From assembly GCA_963755705.1 (NCBI GenBank), contig CAVWKW010000001.1, positions 372,001 to 436,000 of the forward strand: 64,000 bases of DNA, given 5' to 3'. Shown piece by piece: positions 53,701-61,000 of this stretch. Source of the stretch: JBARDN01 sp963755705. GTDB taxonomy: Bacteria; Desulfobacterota; Binatia; Binatales; Binataceae. The notes under the pieces were generated by a model that worked only from the letters and a program-made list of their open reading frames with translations, was not told the origin of the DNA and made no database searches. Position 1 is the stretch's first letter, and the number at the start of each line of letters is the position of its first letter. The translations under genes were made by a program, and so were the position numbers.

Positions 53701-54925
53701 CAAAGAGAAGCTGCCCGACTATATGGTGCCGGCGATCTTCGAGCCGCTCGATAAATTGCCGTTGATGCCGAACGGCAAGGTTGATCGCGGTGCGCTGCCG
53801 GAGCCGAGGCGAACGCGATCAGAAGGGCGCAATGGGTTTATCGCGCCGAGAAACGCTTTGGAACTCCAGCTCAGCAACTTGTGGGAAGAAGTTCTGGGTA
53901 TTCGGCCGGTCGGTGTGAAGGACAATTTCTTCGAGCTGGGAGGACACTCCCTGGCGGCCGTTCGCTTGTTCGCATTGATTGAAAAGAGGCTCGGCAAGAA
54001 AGTGCCATTAGCCATTTTGTTTCAAGGAGCAACGGTTGAGCATCTGGCGAGTATTCTCCGCCAACACACAAAGGAGACCGCGCCTGCATGTCTGGTTCCC
54101 ATCCAACCAAACGGGAAAAGAAGCCCTCTGTTCTTGATCCATCCGGCGGGCGGACACGTGTTTCCATACGTTCACCTGGCCAATAGCCTCGGTCCTGATC
54201 AGCCGTGCTACGGACTTCAGGCGAAAGGACTGGAGGAGGGACAGGAGCCGCACACCCGGATCGAAGAGATGGCTGCGTTCTACATTGATGCAATGCGTTC
54301 GGTACAGGCCGAGGGGCCCTATTTCCTTGGAGGATGGTCTATGGGAGGAGTGGTTGCGTTCGAGATGGCCCAGCAGCTCCGCGCCCAGGGGCAGCGCACG
54401 GCTTTGTTGGCGTTGCTGGACACCAGGATTCCCGACGCCGACGAGGAATTCGCTGACGCGGAGTTCGAGGTCACTCTACTGGTCGATTTTGTGCGCTATT
54501 TCGGTCTGTCACTCGATCCTCGCGACGCTCTCGCCCGCCTTCCAAAGAACGAACTACTGGAACGCGTTCTCGAGTACGCAAAGAGAGCAGGTTTGATGCC
54601 TTCGGATGTTGAAGTATCCCAAGCTCAGCCTTTTATTGATCTTTGCAAGGCCGATTTCCGAGCTACCCAAAAATATGTTCTGCGTCCCTATCCTGGCCGA
54701 ATCACGCTGTTCAAGGCCAGCCAGGAACTCGCGGGAACCTCGTCCGACCCGACCTTCGGCTGGAGCGAGTGGGCGGGGGGCGGAGTCGATATTCACGTCG
54801 TCCCGGGCAATCACGCTACGATGGTTTACAAGCCTTACGTCGCGGTGCTTGCGGAACAATTGCGGGCGTGTCTCGATCAAGTGCGGGCGGCGGAAGAATG
54901 CACCGCCGAGATAACGAATACATAG
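47729..54925 (+). CDS. Two-module NRPS with terminal thioesterase, (C)-A-T-C-A-T-TE
   Basis: This protein of about 2398 residues has, in order, the following domains. C1 (about 5-430) is degenerate, with Pro141-Ser142 in place of the HH pair and Asp146 kept. A1 is at about 460-960 ('YTSGSTGQPKG'). T1 carries Ser1005 ('LGGHSLLATQ'). C2 (about 1050-1480) has intact 'MHHIVCDGWS' (His1196, Asp1200). A2 is at about 1510-2020 ('FTSGSTGEPKG'). T2 carries Ser2074 ('LGGHSLAAVR'). TE (about 2125-2380) has Ser2204 in 'GGWSMGG'. There are no epimerase or methyltransferase domains, so both residues should stay L. By hand alignment to GrsA, the binding-pocket codes are DARHMGVIDK for A1 and DVENVGAITK for A2. 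The start is uncertain: ATG 47729 is given; GTG codons at 47684 and 47690 would overlap the preceding gene. Confidence 0.93.
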   Translation: MQTGATEGFRLSPQQRHLWSSQQGADELPYRAQCAVLVEGRYTPAVLSAAVRTVADRYEILRTIFHSSNGTSAPLQWVTRSMPLIAEHDLSKRSASCQEEEIEALFERDGRIPFDLANGPVLRVSLIALAADRHMLLMSAPSLCADSRSLRIMVREIGRLCSSWSKEPSGEPSQYADLAEWQNDLLESGHTQEGIKNWRDAGVSAFRAPILSFEKPPSARTAFEPRVVASTVEPQLAMKIRKLAAEYDTSPSVFFMACWQILLWRLTGESDFAIGLACDGRSYEALQEALGLFAKMLPIRCQIDGMSPFNDVLKRADESAREAVEWQEYFDIEQLPPPEGEIKRSPLFPITFELRDEATSHTGSDATFSVRKEYCCFEQFALKLLCIQKGDRLALELQYDSGTFRTEDVCRLAQEFRTLLESSCANPESRIAELEYVSPVERRQLLVEFNDTRTERTEGYCVHELFAQRVRRAPENIAVTFGNQRLTYAQLDARANQLARHLQTLGVGPDVPVAICMERSLEMIIGLLGTLKAGGAYVPLDPAYPLERIRYLLRDVKASVLLTQYSLVNRMPGLGVNTVCVDSEWETIATYDERIPCVDLATTNLAYVIYTSGSTGQPKGVMVEHGGLTNAIDWIMKTLALSSSDRCLLKTPITFDAAGRELFPILLAGGTLVIAESCGHRDSRYLAETIRGEQISILHCVPSMLQLLAEEPALDESPALRAVMCGGEALAPEIVTRFLGRFKASLYNVYGPTEAIIDSTFWRCDKLEIHSTIPIGRPIPNVQIYILDDLLNLLPIGATGNLYIGGYGLARGYAARADLTSEKFIPNPFTREPGCRLYKTGDRARYLSDGRIEYLDRIDYQVKLRGFRIELGEIEKTLRKHPAVRDAVVLVQESGAGEKRLEAYVVSAEETRPTAVELRDFVKSTLPDHMIPAGFVLLDALPLSANGKVDRRALPKLDARRPELDERFVASRTPTEELLSQIWSQVLGLEQIGIHDDFFQLGGHSLLATQVVSRIREAFHIEMPLRRLFEAPTVAAMAASIDAGGEMQLEASPIVPVSRNRELPLSFAQQRLWFIDQLDPGSSVYNFPVAVHLSGPLNVPALKQSLNEIVKRHEALRTTVATVDGRPVQIIAPLLRLVLPIVDLRELPEAQREIEVQRLATNEALRPFDLAEGPLVRATVLWLSDNEHVGLLTMHHIVCDGWSTGILIREMASLYEAFCSGKPVLLPDLPIQYADFAHWQRGWLEGEVLETQLAYWKRQLGGAPPLLDLPTDHPRPTVQTFRGAHQSLRLSQNLIAGLKTLSRQHGVTLFMTLLAAFKILLHCYTSQDDISIGTPIANRNRLELEGLIGFFVNTLVVRTDLSGDPDFPELLRRVREVCLGAYAHQDLPFERLVEELHLERNLSRNPLFQVMFVLQNNRLEKLELQGLTLNPFQVDSETTHFDLTLHIADTATELIATVAYNTDLFDASTIAGMLQRLEIVLQSVCTSPNRHLSELQLLTQAERQLLAEWNGNSTAEPHALCVHQLFEAQVERTPDAIAVCFEAKELTYEQLNGRANQLARHLRMQGVGPEVPVGIYIGHSLDAIVGLLGVLKAGGVYTPMDPAYPKNRIALMIDNAEVAVLLTETGLRAGLPERNPKVICLDSDWSTIARESAENPISLTKPENLAYLIFTSGSTGEPKGVLVSHSSTAEHCLNIQRYYELTSNDKVLQFASLSFDVSLEQILPTLLAGATLNIIRTDAWDITEFHKRIAQAELTVLNLPTSYWNELARTWADLAELTPRIQPRLFVVGGDTMLPEFLDLWQRSPLSSVRLLNAYGPTETTITATAFDTCAQPHEHSKRHRVPIGRPLQNREIHILNKYGNAVPVGIHGELYIGGAGVARGYLKRPDLTVERFIPNPFSSDAGARLYKTGDMVRYLPDGNIEFLGRLDHQVKIRGFRIELGEIETVLRQHPAVREAIVAAREDGSGEQHLVAYVVAQGNPLVSNTELRGFLKEKLPDYMVPAIFEPLDKLPLMPNGKVDRGALPEPRRTRSEGRNGFIAPRNALELQLSNLWEEVLGIRPVGVKDNFFELGGHSLAAVRLFALIEKRLGKKVPLAILFQGATVEHLASILRQHTKETAPACLVPIQPNGKRSPLFLIHPAGGHVFPYVHLANSLGPDQPCYGLQAKGLEEGQEPHTRIEEMAAFYIDAMRSVQAEGPYFLGGWSMGGVVAFEMAQQLRAQGQRTALLALLDTRIPDADEEFADAEFEVTLLVDFVRYFGLSLDPRDALARLPKNELLERVLEYAKRAGLMPSDVEVSQAQPFIDLCKADFRATQKYVLRPYPGRITLFKASQELAGTSSDPTFGWSEWAGGGVDIHVVPGNHATMVYKPYVAVLAEQLRACLDQVRAAEECTAEITNT

Positions 54926-54947
54926 AGCGGACTAGCGAGGAAGGTCA

Positions 54948-55187
54948 ATGAACCAGGACGAAAATGAGGATTCGACGATCTACAGAGTCGTGCTAAATCA
55001 CGAAGAGCAATACTCTATCTGGCCGGTAGGAAAGAAGAACCCGCTCGGTTGGACAGACACAGGCAAGGCCGGCACCCGGACCGAATGCCTGGCTTACGTG
55101 AAGGAAGTATGGACTGACATGAGGCCACTCAGTCTGAGAAAAGCGATGAGTCAGCAGAACGGGCGGCTCCCTCCTTCGAAGAGCTAA
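54948..55187 (+). CDS. MbtH-like protein
   Basis: This 79-residue protein is the small activator that binds NRPS adenylation domains and is often needed for their folding and activity. The family signature is intact: 'NHEEQYSIWPVGKKNPLGWTDTGKAG' then 'CLAYVKEVWTDMRPLSLRKAM', with the conserved three Trp and the Pro residues that clamp the A domain. AGGAAGG precedes the ATG. It lies 22 bases after the NRPS and probably serves A1, A2 or both. Confidence 0.96.
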   Translation: MNQDENEDSTIYRVVLNHEEQYSIWPVGKKNPLGWTDTGKAGTRTECLAYVKEVWTDMRPLSLRKAMSQQNGRLPPSKS

Positions 55188-55221
55188 TCTGCATTTGTTA
55201 CGATGTGCGGATGAAGTCTGA

Positions 55222-55974
55222 ATGACCCGATCAACCACCGATGATCGTATTGTTTTCTGGACCTCGTTTCGGAAGACAGGTTCAGTCCCTCGGCTTCGCT
55301 TGTTTTGTTTCCCATACGCGGGAGCCAGCGCTTCGATTTACCGCTCCTGGATGACGGGCTTGCCTGCGGATATCGAGGTATGCCCGGTCCAACTGCCGGG
55401 GCGCGGTGCGCGGTCGACGGAGCCTCCATTCACACGACTTTCGCCGCTGGTGGAAGCTCTGGCGCCAGCTCTGGCGCCCCTGTTGGACAAGCCTTTCGCC
55501 TTCTTCGGCCATAGTCTCGGCGCGTTAGTCAGTTTTGAGCTTGCCCGCCGGATTCGTAGAAATTACGGCGTCAATCCTGAGCGGCTATTCGTATCTGCGA
55601 GCCGCGCGCCTCAGATCCCTCATCGACATTCTCCGATTCACACCTTGCCTCGTGATGAATTTCTTGCGGAAGTGCGCAGGCTTAATGGTACGCCGGCCGA
55701 ACTCCTCGCCCATCAGGAATTCATGGAGATTATGCTTCCACTTCTGCGCGCGGATTTTGCAATTCACGAGACCTACGAGTACTCGACTGAGCCTCCTCTG
55801 GACTGCCCAATTTCCGCGTTCGGTGGCTTGCAGGATCGCAGAGTGAGTAATAGCGATCTTTATGGGTGGCACGCTCAGACGAAGGCATCCTTCTCGCTGC
55901 AGATGCTTCCCGGCGACCACTTTTTTTTGAAACATCCGCTGCTCCTTCAGACGCTCGCGCAGGAATTGCAATAG
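55222..55974 (+). CDS. Type II (editing) thioesterase
   Basis: This 250-residue alpha/beta hydrolase removes wrong or stalled groups from PKS/NRPS carrier domains. It shows 'RLFCFPYAGASASIYRSW', 'EVCPVQLPGRGARSTEPPFTRL', the nucleophile Ser in 'FAFFGHSLGALVSFELAR', the Asp near 'CPISAFGGLQDRRVS', and the catalytic His in 'MLPGDHFFL'. This is the standard pattern of cluster-associated type II thioesterases. The last intact gene of the assembly line. Confidence 0.94.
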   Translation: MTRSTTDDRIVFWTSFRKTGSVPRLRLFCFPYAGASASIYRSWMTGLPADIEVCPVQLPGRGARSTEPPFTRLSPLVEALAPALAPLLDKPFAFFGHSLGALVSFELARRIRRNYGVNPERLFVSASRAPQIPHRHSPIHTLPRDEFLAEVRRLNGTPAELLAHQEFMEIMLPLLRADFAIHETYEYSTEPPLDCPISAFGGLQDRRVSNSDLYGWHAQTKASFSLQMLPGDHFFLKHPLLLQTLAQELQ

Positions 55975-56019
55975 ACGCGGCGGGAACATTTACATGAGGA
56001 CGGACGCCTCTGTCACGTC

Positions 56020-56172
56020 GTGGAAATTTCACCGGCGAAGTTGAGTATCGATAGTAATGAAGTACATATCTGGCGAGCCGTACTAGACGAGCAGGCCAGA
56101 GGTGCTCGAAGAGCGATCTGCACAATCACGGCTGGGCCGGCTACCTGGGCCGTGCTGACCGTGAGCGCCTGA
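56020..56172 (+). pseudogene. N-terminal remnant of a Sfp-type 4'-phosphopantetheinyl transferase
   Basis: The frame 56020-56172 reads 'VEISPAKLSIDSNEVHIWRAVLDEQ' before it loses similarity and stops. The 'x-E-V-H-x-W-R-x-x-L-D' phrase is the standard opening of Sfp/Gsp-type phosphopantetheinyl transferases, the enzymes that arm carrier domains. No downstream magnesium-binding 'xxDIE'-type or 'WxxKES' motif can be found up to 56483, in any frame, so only a stub survives. The rest of the 56173-56483 gap holds no gene I can support. The cluster then needs a transferase encoded elsewhere. Confidence 0.5.
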
Positions 56173-56483
56173 AGGTCCCGCGGGCGCTGCCACGATTTCC
56201 ATGCGCTTGCCGGTCGCTTGCTCGTCGAGTTCAGCACTACCGATTGTTCGCGGACTTCACACATCGGAAGACGGACGGCGTAGGTGCGTTCGTCGTGCAT
56301 TTTTCGCATTTGGGGCAGGCTTGCGCGTAGGGCGTGGCGCGAGGGTTCCCTCGATCGCGCAACAACTGGCCGAAGGAGATCTGCTCAAAGGCCTCACTTT
56401 GGTCGTCGTCGTATCGCTCGGTGCGTCCGTGACGGAAAAGCTCCGTGTGATGTATGATGCAGCGATCGTATTGAGAGAAATCT

Positions 56484-58826
56484 ATGTCCAAAAATTCCCC
56501 ACTCTCGCCGCCCCATCTGAACGGTTCGCATTGGGGCGCGTTCGAGCCCGTCGTCGTCGATGGACGCGTGACGGAGGCGCGAGGGTTCTCTAAAGATCCG
56601 GATCCCTCGCCGATGCTGCGCTCGATTCCCGATGCGCTGCATCATCGCAGTCGCGTGGCAAAGCCCGCGGTGCGAGCCGGATGGCTGGAGAACGGGCCCG
56701 GCGGCGCGCGCGAACGGCGCGGTGGCGATCGCTATATCGAGGTGACCTGGGAGCGCGCGCTTGATTTGATCGCCGACGAAATCAGACGCGCGATTCGCGA
56801 GCGCGGCAACCACGCAATTTTCGCCGGGTCATACGGATGGGGCAGCGCTGGCCGCTTTCACCATGCGCGGACGCATCTGCAGCGCTTCTTCGGCGGCGTC
56901 GGAGGATTCACCGGCTCGCGTGAGACCTACAGCACGGCGGCGGGTGCGGTGCTGGTCAAGAACGTGCTTGGCAACCTGCAGGCGATGCACGGCCCGGGCA
57001 CCAGTTGGAAAAGTATCGCGGAGCATACGGACCTGGTGGTGATGTTTGGCGGAGTGCCGATTCGCAATACCCAGGTCACTCCTGGCGGGATGGGGGAGCA
57101 TACGACGCGCGGATGGCTCGAGATGGCAAAGGCCGCCGGTGTCGAGTTTTGCAATATCAGTCCGATGCGCGACGATGCGGCTGGCTTCCTCGACGCGGAA
57201 TGGATCGCGCCGCGGCCGCATAGTGATACCGCGCTGATGCTCGCGCTTGCGCACACGCTGATCGTCGAAGGACTGCAGGACGCTGATTTCCTCGCGCGCT
57301 ACTGCGCCGGATTTGGCCGCTTCCGCGATTACCTGCTGGGGGGCGAGGACGGCATCGCGAAGTCGGCCGAGTGGGCCGCGGGTTTGAGCGAAATATCCGC
57401 TGACAAGATTCGTGATTTGGCGCGACGGATGGCGGCGTCGCGAACCTTCATCAACGTCAACTGGTCTCTCCAGCGCAGCGATCATGGCGAACAGCCGATC
57501 TGGGCCGCGATCGCGTTGGCCGCGGTGCTCGGCCAGATTGGCCTCCCGGGCGGAGGCTTTGGCTTCGGATATGGCAGCACAGAGGGTATCGCCGGATTGC
57601 AGCGCGAAGCGCCGCTGCCGACTCTGCCGCTTGGCGGCAACCCCATCCGCAGCTTCATCCCGGTGGCTCGAATTTCGGACCTGCTTCTGAGTCCCGGGCA
57701 GAAATACCAGTACAACGGACAGGACCTGGTCTATCCAGATATCGACCTCGTGTACTGGTGCGGAGGCAATCCGTTTCACCATCATCAGGATCTAAACCGC
57801 CTGATCCGCGCATGGCGACGGCCGGCGACGATCGTCATTCACGATCCATGGTGGACCGCTACCGCGCGCCATGCCGATATCGTGTTGCCGACGACCACCA
57901 CGCTCGAACGCGACGATATCGGCGCAAGCGCACGCGACCGGTTCATCATCGCGATGAAGCAGGCGATCCCGCCGGTGGGCGAAGCGCGCGACGACTTCGC
58001 GATCTTCGGCGATCTCGGAGAACGGTTTGGAACTCGCGAATCGTTTGCCGAAGGGCGCAGCACCATTGAATGGCTGCGGCATATGTACGACACGGCGCGG
58101 GAGCGCGCGGCCACACTCGCAATGGAATGGCCTGCCTTCGATGAGTTCTGGAGGCGCGGCTACGTCGAGATTCCTGAAGTGTCGGAGCCGCACGTTATCT
58201 TCGGCGAGTTCAGGGCCGATCCAAATCGCAATCCGCTGCCGACCCCCTCGGGAAGAATCGAAATTTTTTCCGAAAAGATTGCAAGCTACCACTACGCGGA
58301 TTGTCCCGGACATCCCACCTGGCTCGAGCCGGCCGAGTGGTTGGGCAGCGCGGACGCGCGTAGATATCCGCTGCATCTTCTGACCACGCAGCCGCAAACG
58401 CGGCTCCACGGCCAGATGGATATGGGCCGGCTGAGCCAGGAGAGCAAAGTCGCGGAGCGCGAGCCGATGCGCATTAACCGTAGCGACGCCAATGCGCGCG
58501 GGATTCGCGACGGCGACATCGTGCTGGTATTTAACGATCGCGGCGCGATCTTGGCTGGAGCAGTTCTGACCGACGACATCCGCCCGGGCGTGATTCAGAT
58601 TTCGACTGGCGCCTGGTTTGATCCGCTCGAGCCGAGCGCAATTGGCAGTCTCGACAAACACGGGAACCCGAATGTACTCACCCTCGACAAAGGAACCTCC
58701 AGTCTGGCCCAAGGCCCGAGCGCGCAAACAACACTGGTCCAGGTTGAAAAATTCACCGGCGAGCCACCGCGAGTCACCGCCTTCGATCCACCGATCATCG
58801 TCGCCGCTGACGCCAGCGACCGATAG
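56484..58826 (+). CDS. Molybdopterin oxidoreductase, BisC/TorA/DmsA-like
   Basis: This 780-residue molybdenum enzyme of the DMSO reductase family opens 'GSHWGAFEPVVVDGRVTEARGFSKDPDPSPMLRSI', with no 4Fe-4S Cys motif and no Tat signal. The molybdenum-ligand Ser is in 'AGSYGWGSAGRFHHARTHLQRFFGG', the wording of TorA and BisC. Later come 'YWCGGNPFHHHQDLNRL', 'HADIVLPTTTTLERDDIG' and the C-terminal domain with 'TTQPQTRLHGQMD' and 'PMRINRSDANARGI'. The lack of a signal points to a cytoplasmic biotin-sulfoxide- or methionine-sulfoxide-reductase-like role. Composition is back to GC-rich. Confidence 0.87.
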   Translation: MSKNSPLSPPHLNGSHWGAFEPVVVDGRVTEARGFSKDPDPSPMLRSIPDALHHRSRVAKPAVRAGWLENGPGGARERRGGDRYIEVTWERALDLIADEIRRAIRERGNHAIFAGSYGWGSAGRFHHARTHLQRFFGGVGGFTGSRETYSTAAGAVLVKNVLGNLQAMHGPGTSWKSIAEHTDLVVMFGGVPIRNTQVTPGGMGEHTTRGWLEMAKAAGVEFCNISPMRDDAAGFLDAEWIAPRPHSDTALMLALAHTLIVEGLQDADFLARYCAGFGRFRDYLLGGEDGIAKSAEWAAGLSEISADKIRDLARRMAASRTFINVNWSLQRSDHGEQPIWAAIALAAVLGQIGLPGGGFGFGYGSTEGIAGLQREAPLPTLPLGGNPIRSFIPVARISDLLLSPGQKYQYNGQDLVYPDIDLVYWCGGNPFHHHQDLNRLIRAWRRPATIVIHDPWWTATARHADIVLPTTTTLERDDIGASARDRFIIAMKQAIPPVGEARDDFAIFGDLGERFGTRESFAEGRSTIEWLRHMYDTARERAATLAMEWPAFDEFWRRGYVEIPEVSEPHVIFGEFRADPNRNPLPTPSGRIEIFSEKIASYHYADCPGHPTWLEPAEWLGSADARRYPLHLLTTQPQTRLHGQMDMGRLSQESKVAEREPMRINRSDANARGIRDGDIVLVFNDRGAILAGAVLTDDIRPGVIQISTGAWFDPLEPSAIGSLDKHGNPNVLTLDKGTSSLAQGPSAQTTLVQVEKFTGEPPRVTAFDPPIIVAADASDR

Positions 58827-58855
58827 TCAACGATGTCACAAGACTCGAAGGTAGA

Positions 58856-59953
58856 TCAGCGGCGCAAAAGGCGGCTGTTTCTGGTGTCACGGTAAATCAG
58901 CGCAGTTTGTGTGCTGAATTCCCTTTGCATCGACTCGACTACACTGTGATGCGGTGACAGGCGGCAGATCGGATCGGCCTCGGCAGCGTTTCCGGCCAGC
59001 ATGAAAGCCTGGCAGCGGCATCCTCCGAAATCGATTTCTTTCCTGGCGCAGGTGCGGCACGGCTCCATCATCCATTCGTCGCCGCGATATACATTCATCG
59101 CGGGCGATTCGCGCCAGATCTGTTCCAAGGAAGCATCGCGGACGGAGTCGAATTGCATGCCGGGGATCACCGAGGCAGCGTGACACGGCATCACTTGGCC
59201 AGTCGGATTGATGCACATATAGCTGCGGCCCCATCCGCCCATGCAGGGCTTGGGTTCGCCCGAGAGGTAGTCGTTTTGTACGAACGCAATCTCGAGGATG
59301 CCACGATATTTCGCGATTGCCTGGCGCGCGATTTCCTCGGCGCGATCATACTGTTCTCGGGTCGGCATCAACGCTGGGCGGTTCTCGGCCGCCCACGCAT
59401 AGAACTGGGTATTGGCCAACTCGAGGCGTTGCGCTCCAAGATCCAACGCGATCCTGATCAACTCGGGCACCTCGGCAATATTCAGCCGATGAACAACGAC
59501 GTTGAGTGTGAGCGGAATTCCCAGCTTGCCGATGAGCCGCGCGATGTCGAGTTTCTTTCGATACGATCGGACACCGGCGCTCAGCTCTGCACTCTCACGC
59601 GTAGCGCCTTGAACACTCAGTTGAATATGATCGAGGCCCGCCTCCCGAAATCCTTGCAGCTTGTCTTCATCGAGAAGCGTGCCGCCGGTTATCAAGTTGG
59701 TATAGAGATCATGGATCCGCGCGTCGCGAATCAGTTCGATGAGATCGGCGCGCAGGACCGGCTCGCCGCCTGAAAGATGCAACTGCACGACGCCCAGTTC
59801 GGCCGCTTGCGAAAAGACTCGCCGCCATTCGTCAGTCGAGAGTTCGCCGCGCGCGCGCTGAAAATCGACGGGGTTCGAACAGTACACGCATCGCAGCGGG
59901 CATCGATAGGTTAGCTCGGCGATTAACGTATATGGGCGCGGTGCGGAAATCAT
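58856..59953 (-). CDS. pqqE: PQQ biosynthesis radical SAM enzyme PqqE
   Basis: This 365-residue radical SAM protein forms the carbon-carbon link between the Glu and Tyr side chains of PqqA. The cluster motif is in 'ELTYRCPLRCVYCSNP' (C-x3-C-x2-C). The auxiliary SPASM cluster Cys are in 'YLSGEPKPCMGGWGRSYMCINPTGQVMPCHAA' and 'EPCRTCARKEIDFGGCRCQAF'. 'HLSGGEPVLRADL' and 'GLDHIQLSVQG' are typical PqqE wording. It overlaps pqqD by 4 bases (ATGA) and is the last gene of the operon. Confidence 0.96.
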   Translation of the reverse strand: MISAPRPYTLIAELTYRCPLRCVYCSNPVDFQRARGELSTDEWRRVFSQAAELGVVQLHLSGGEPVLRADLIELIRDARIHDLYTNLITGGTLLDEDKLQGFREAGLDHIQLSVQGATRESAELSAGVRSYRKKLDIARLIGKLGIPLTLNVVVHRLNIAEVPELIRIALDLGAQRLELANTQFYAWAAENRPALMPTREQYDRAEEIARQAIAKYRGILEIAFVQNDYLSGEPKPCMGGWGRSYMCINPTGQVMPCHAASVIPGMQFDSVRDASLEQIWRESPAMNVYRGDEWMMEPCRTCARKEIDFGGCRCQAFMLAGNAAEADPICRLSPHHSVVESMQREFSTQTALIYRDTRNSRLLRR

Positions 59954-60225
59954 TGGAGCAATCCGCGCGCGCGGATCGCGGCCAGAAAATCCACCACTTC
60001 CCGCATCAGGGCGTCGCCGTCGTTATCGCCGAAGTTCTTCGACATCTCTTCGACGATCTCATCTACCGATCGCGCTCCGTCGCATAGCCGGACGATCGCG
60101 GCACCAGTTTCATTGAGAGCCAAAGCAGCTTCAGGGAACAGAATCAATTCCTGGCTAGCGATCCGATCGAACTTAAGCCGCGCGCGCGCAGCAAGCCGCG
60201 GCCGCCATGCGCGATCGCCGCTCAT
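59950..60225 (-). CDS. pqqD: PqqA peptide chaperone PqqD
   Basis: This 91-residue protein binds PqqA and presents it to PqqE. It shows 'RPRLAARARLKFDRIASQELILFPEAALALNETGAAIVRLCDGARSVDEIVEEM', the usual PqqD strand and helix pattern with 'LNxTGAxIxxLCDGxRxVxEI'. The start at 60225 is fixed by a 1-base TAATG overlap with pqqC and gives the normal length. It is separate from pqqC, not fused as in some methylotrophs. Confidence 0.95.
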   Translation of the reverse strand: MSGDRAWRPRLAARARLKFDRIASQELILFPEAALALNETGAAIVRLCDGARSVDEIVEEMSKNFGDNDGDALMREVVDFLAAIRARGLLQ

Positions 60226-60983
60226 TAGAGTTTCCGTGAATCGTTCCATAGCGGCGGCAGGTATCCCGGCGAAACGTACGCGAAGTGAACTGCGTCGAGC
60301 AACCCCCACAGTATGTGACACTTAAACGTGAGAGCATCGGCAGCGCGATCCTGCGACTCGCGTGAGGTGCAGTTGGCAACGACGTATTGCAGGCCGAATT
60401 CCGAGTCGCGAGGCGCCTGCACCAGCCGTCCGCGAAAGTACTCGAGGCCGCGGCTGTCGAGCCATGGGTAGAGCTTCTCGAGAACCGTGATGCGATCGGC
60501 CATCAAAACGGGAGCGAAGAGTTCTGTCAGCGACGACGCGACCGCCTCGACCAGCGGGCGCGACGCGCACAGATGCAGATAGGCATCGACCGCGAACCGC
60601 ACCCCCGGCAACACGTAGCGCAGACTGACCACATCCGCGGGATCGAGACCGGCGGCTTCGGACAGCTTGCACCACTTGCTGATGCCGCCCGCGCTATCGC
60701 CAATTCCATCATGATCGGTGATTCGTGTGATCCATGCGCGACGAAATTCCGGGTCATCGGCCTTGGCGAGAATCAGCGCATCCTTTTTGGGAATCGTCCA
60801 TTGATAATAGAAACGATTTTCGATCCACGCCTGCAATTGCCGGCGGGTGAGGTTGCCCTGATGCATCAGCACGTGAAACGGGTGCTTGTCGTGATAGGCG
60901 GCCGCCCCGATCGCACGCAGGCGCGCGACAAACTTCTCCGGCGAATCGGGTGCCGCTGTGTTGGAGCGATTACCTTGATCCAT
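60225..60983 (-). CDS. pqqC: Pyrroloquinoline-quinone synthase PqqC
   Basis: This 252-residue cofactorless oxidase performs the final ring closure and eight-electron oxidation of PQQ. Landmarks: 'YHDKHPFHVLMHQGNLTRRQLQAWIENRFYYQWTIPKKDALILA', 'ITDHDGIGDSAGGISKWCKLSEA', and 'HLCASRPLVEAVASSLTELFAP' with the active-site His, and 'LDAVHFAYV'. Active-site His and Arg residues are present by position. The start may be ATG 60983 or GTG 60992; the first gives a normal length. Confidence 0.95.
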   Translation of the reverse strand: MDQGNRSNTAAPDSPEKFVARLRAIGAAAYHDKHPFHVLMHQGNLTRRQLQAWIENRFYYQWTIPKKDALILAKADDPEFRRAWITRITDHDGIGDSAGGISKWCKLSEAAGLDPADVVSLRYVLPGVRFAVDAYLHLCASRPLVEAVASSLTELFAPVLMADRITVLEKLYPWLDSRGLEYFRGRLVQAPRDSEFGLQYVVANCTSRESQDRAADALTFKCHILWGLLDAVHFAYVSPGYLPPLWNDSRKL

Positions 60984-61000
60984 TTCCTTCACGCCCGAAG

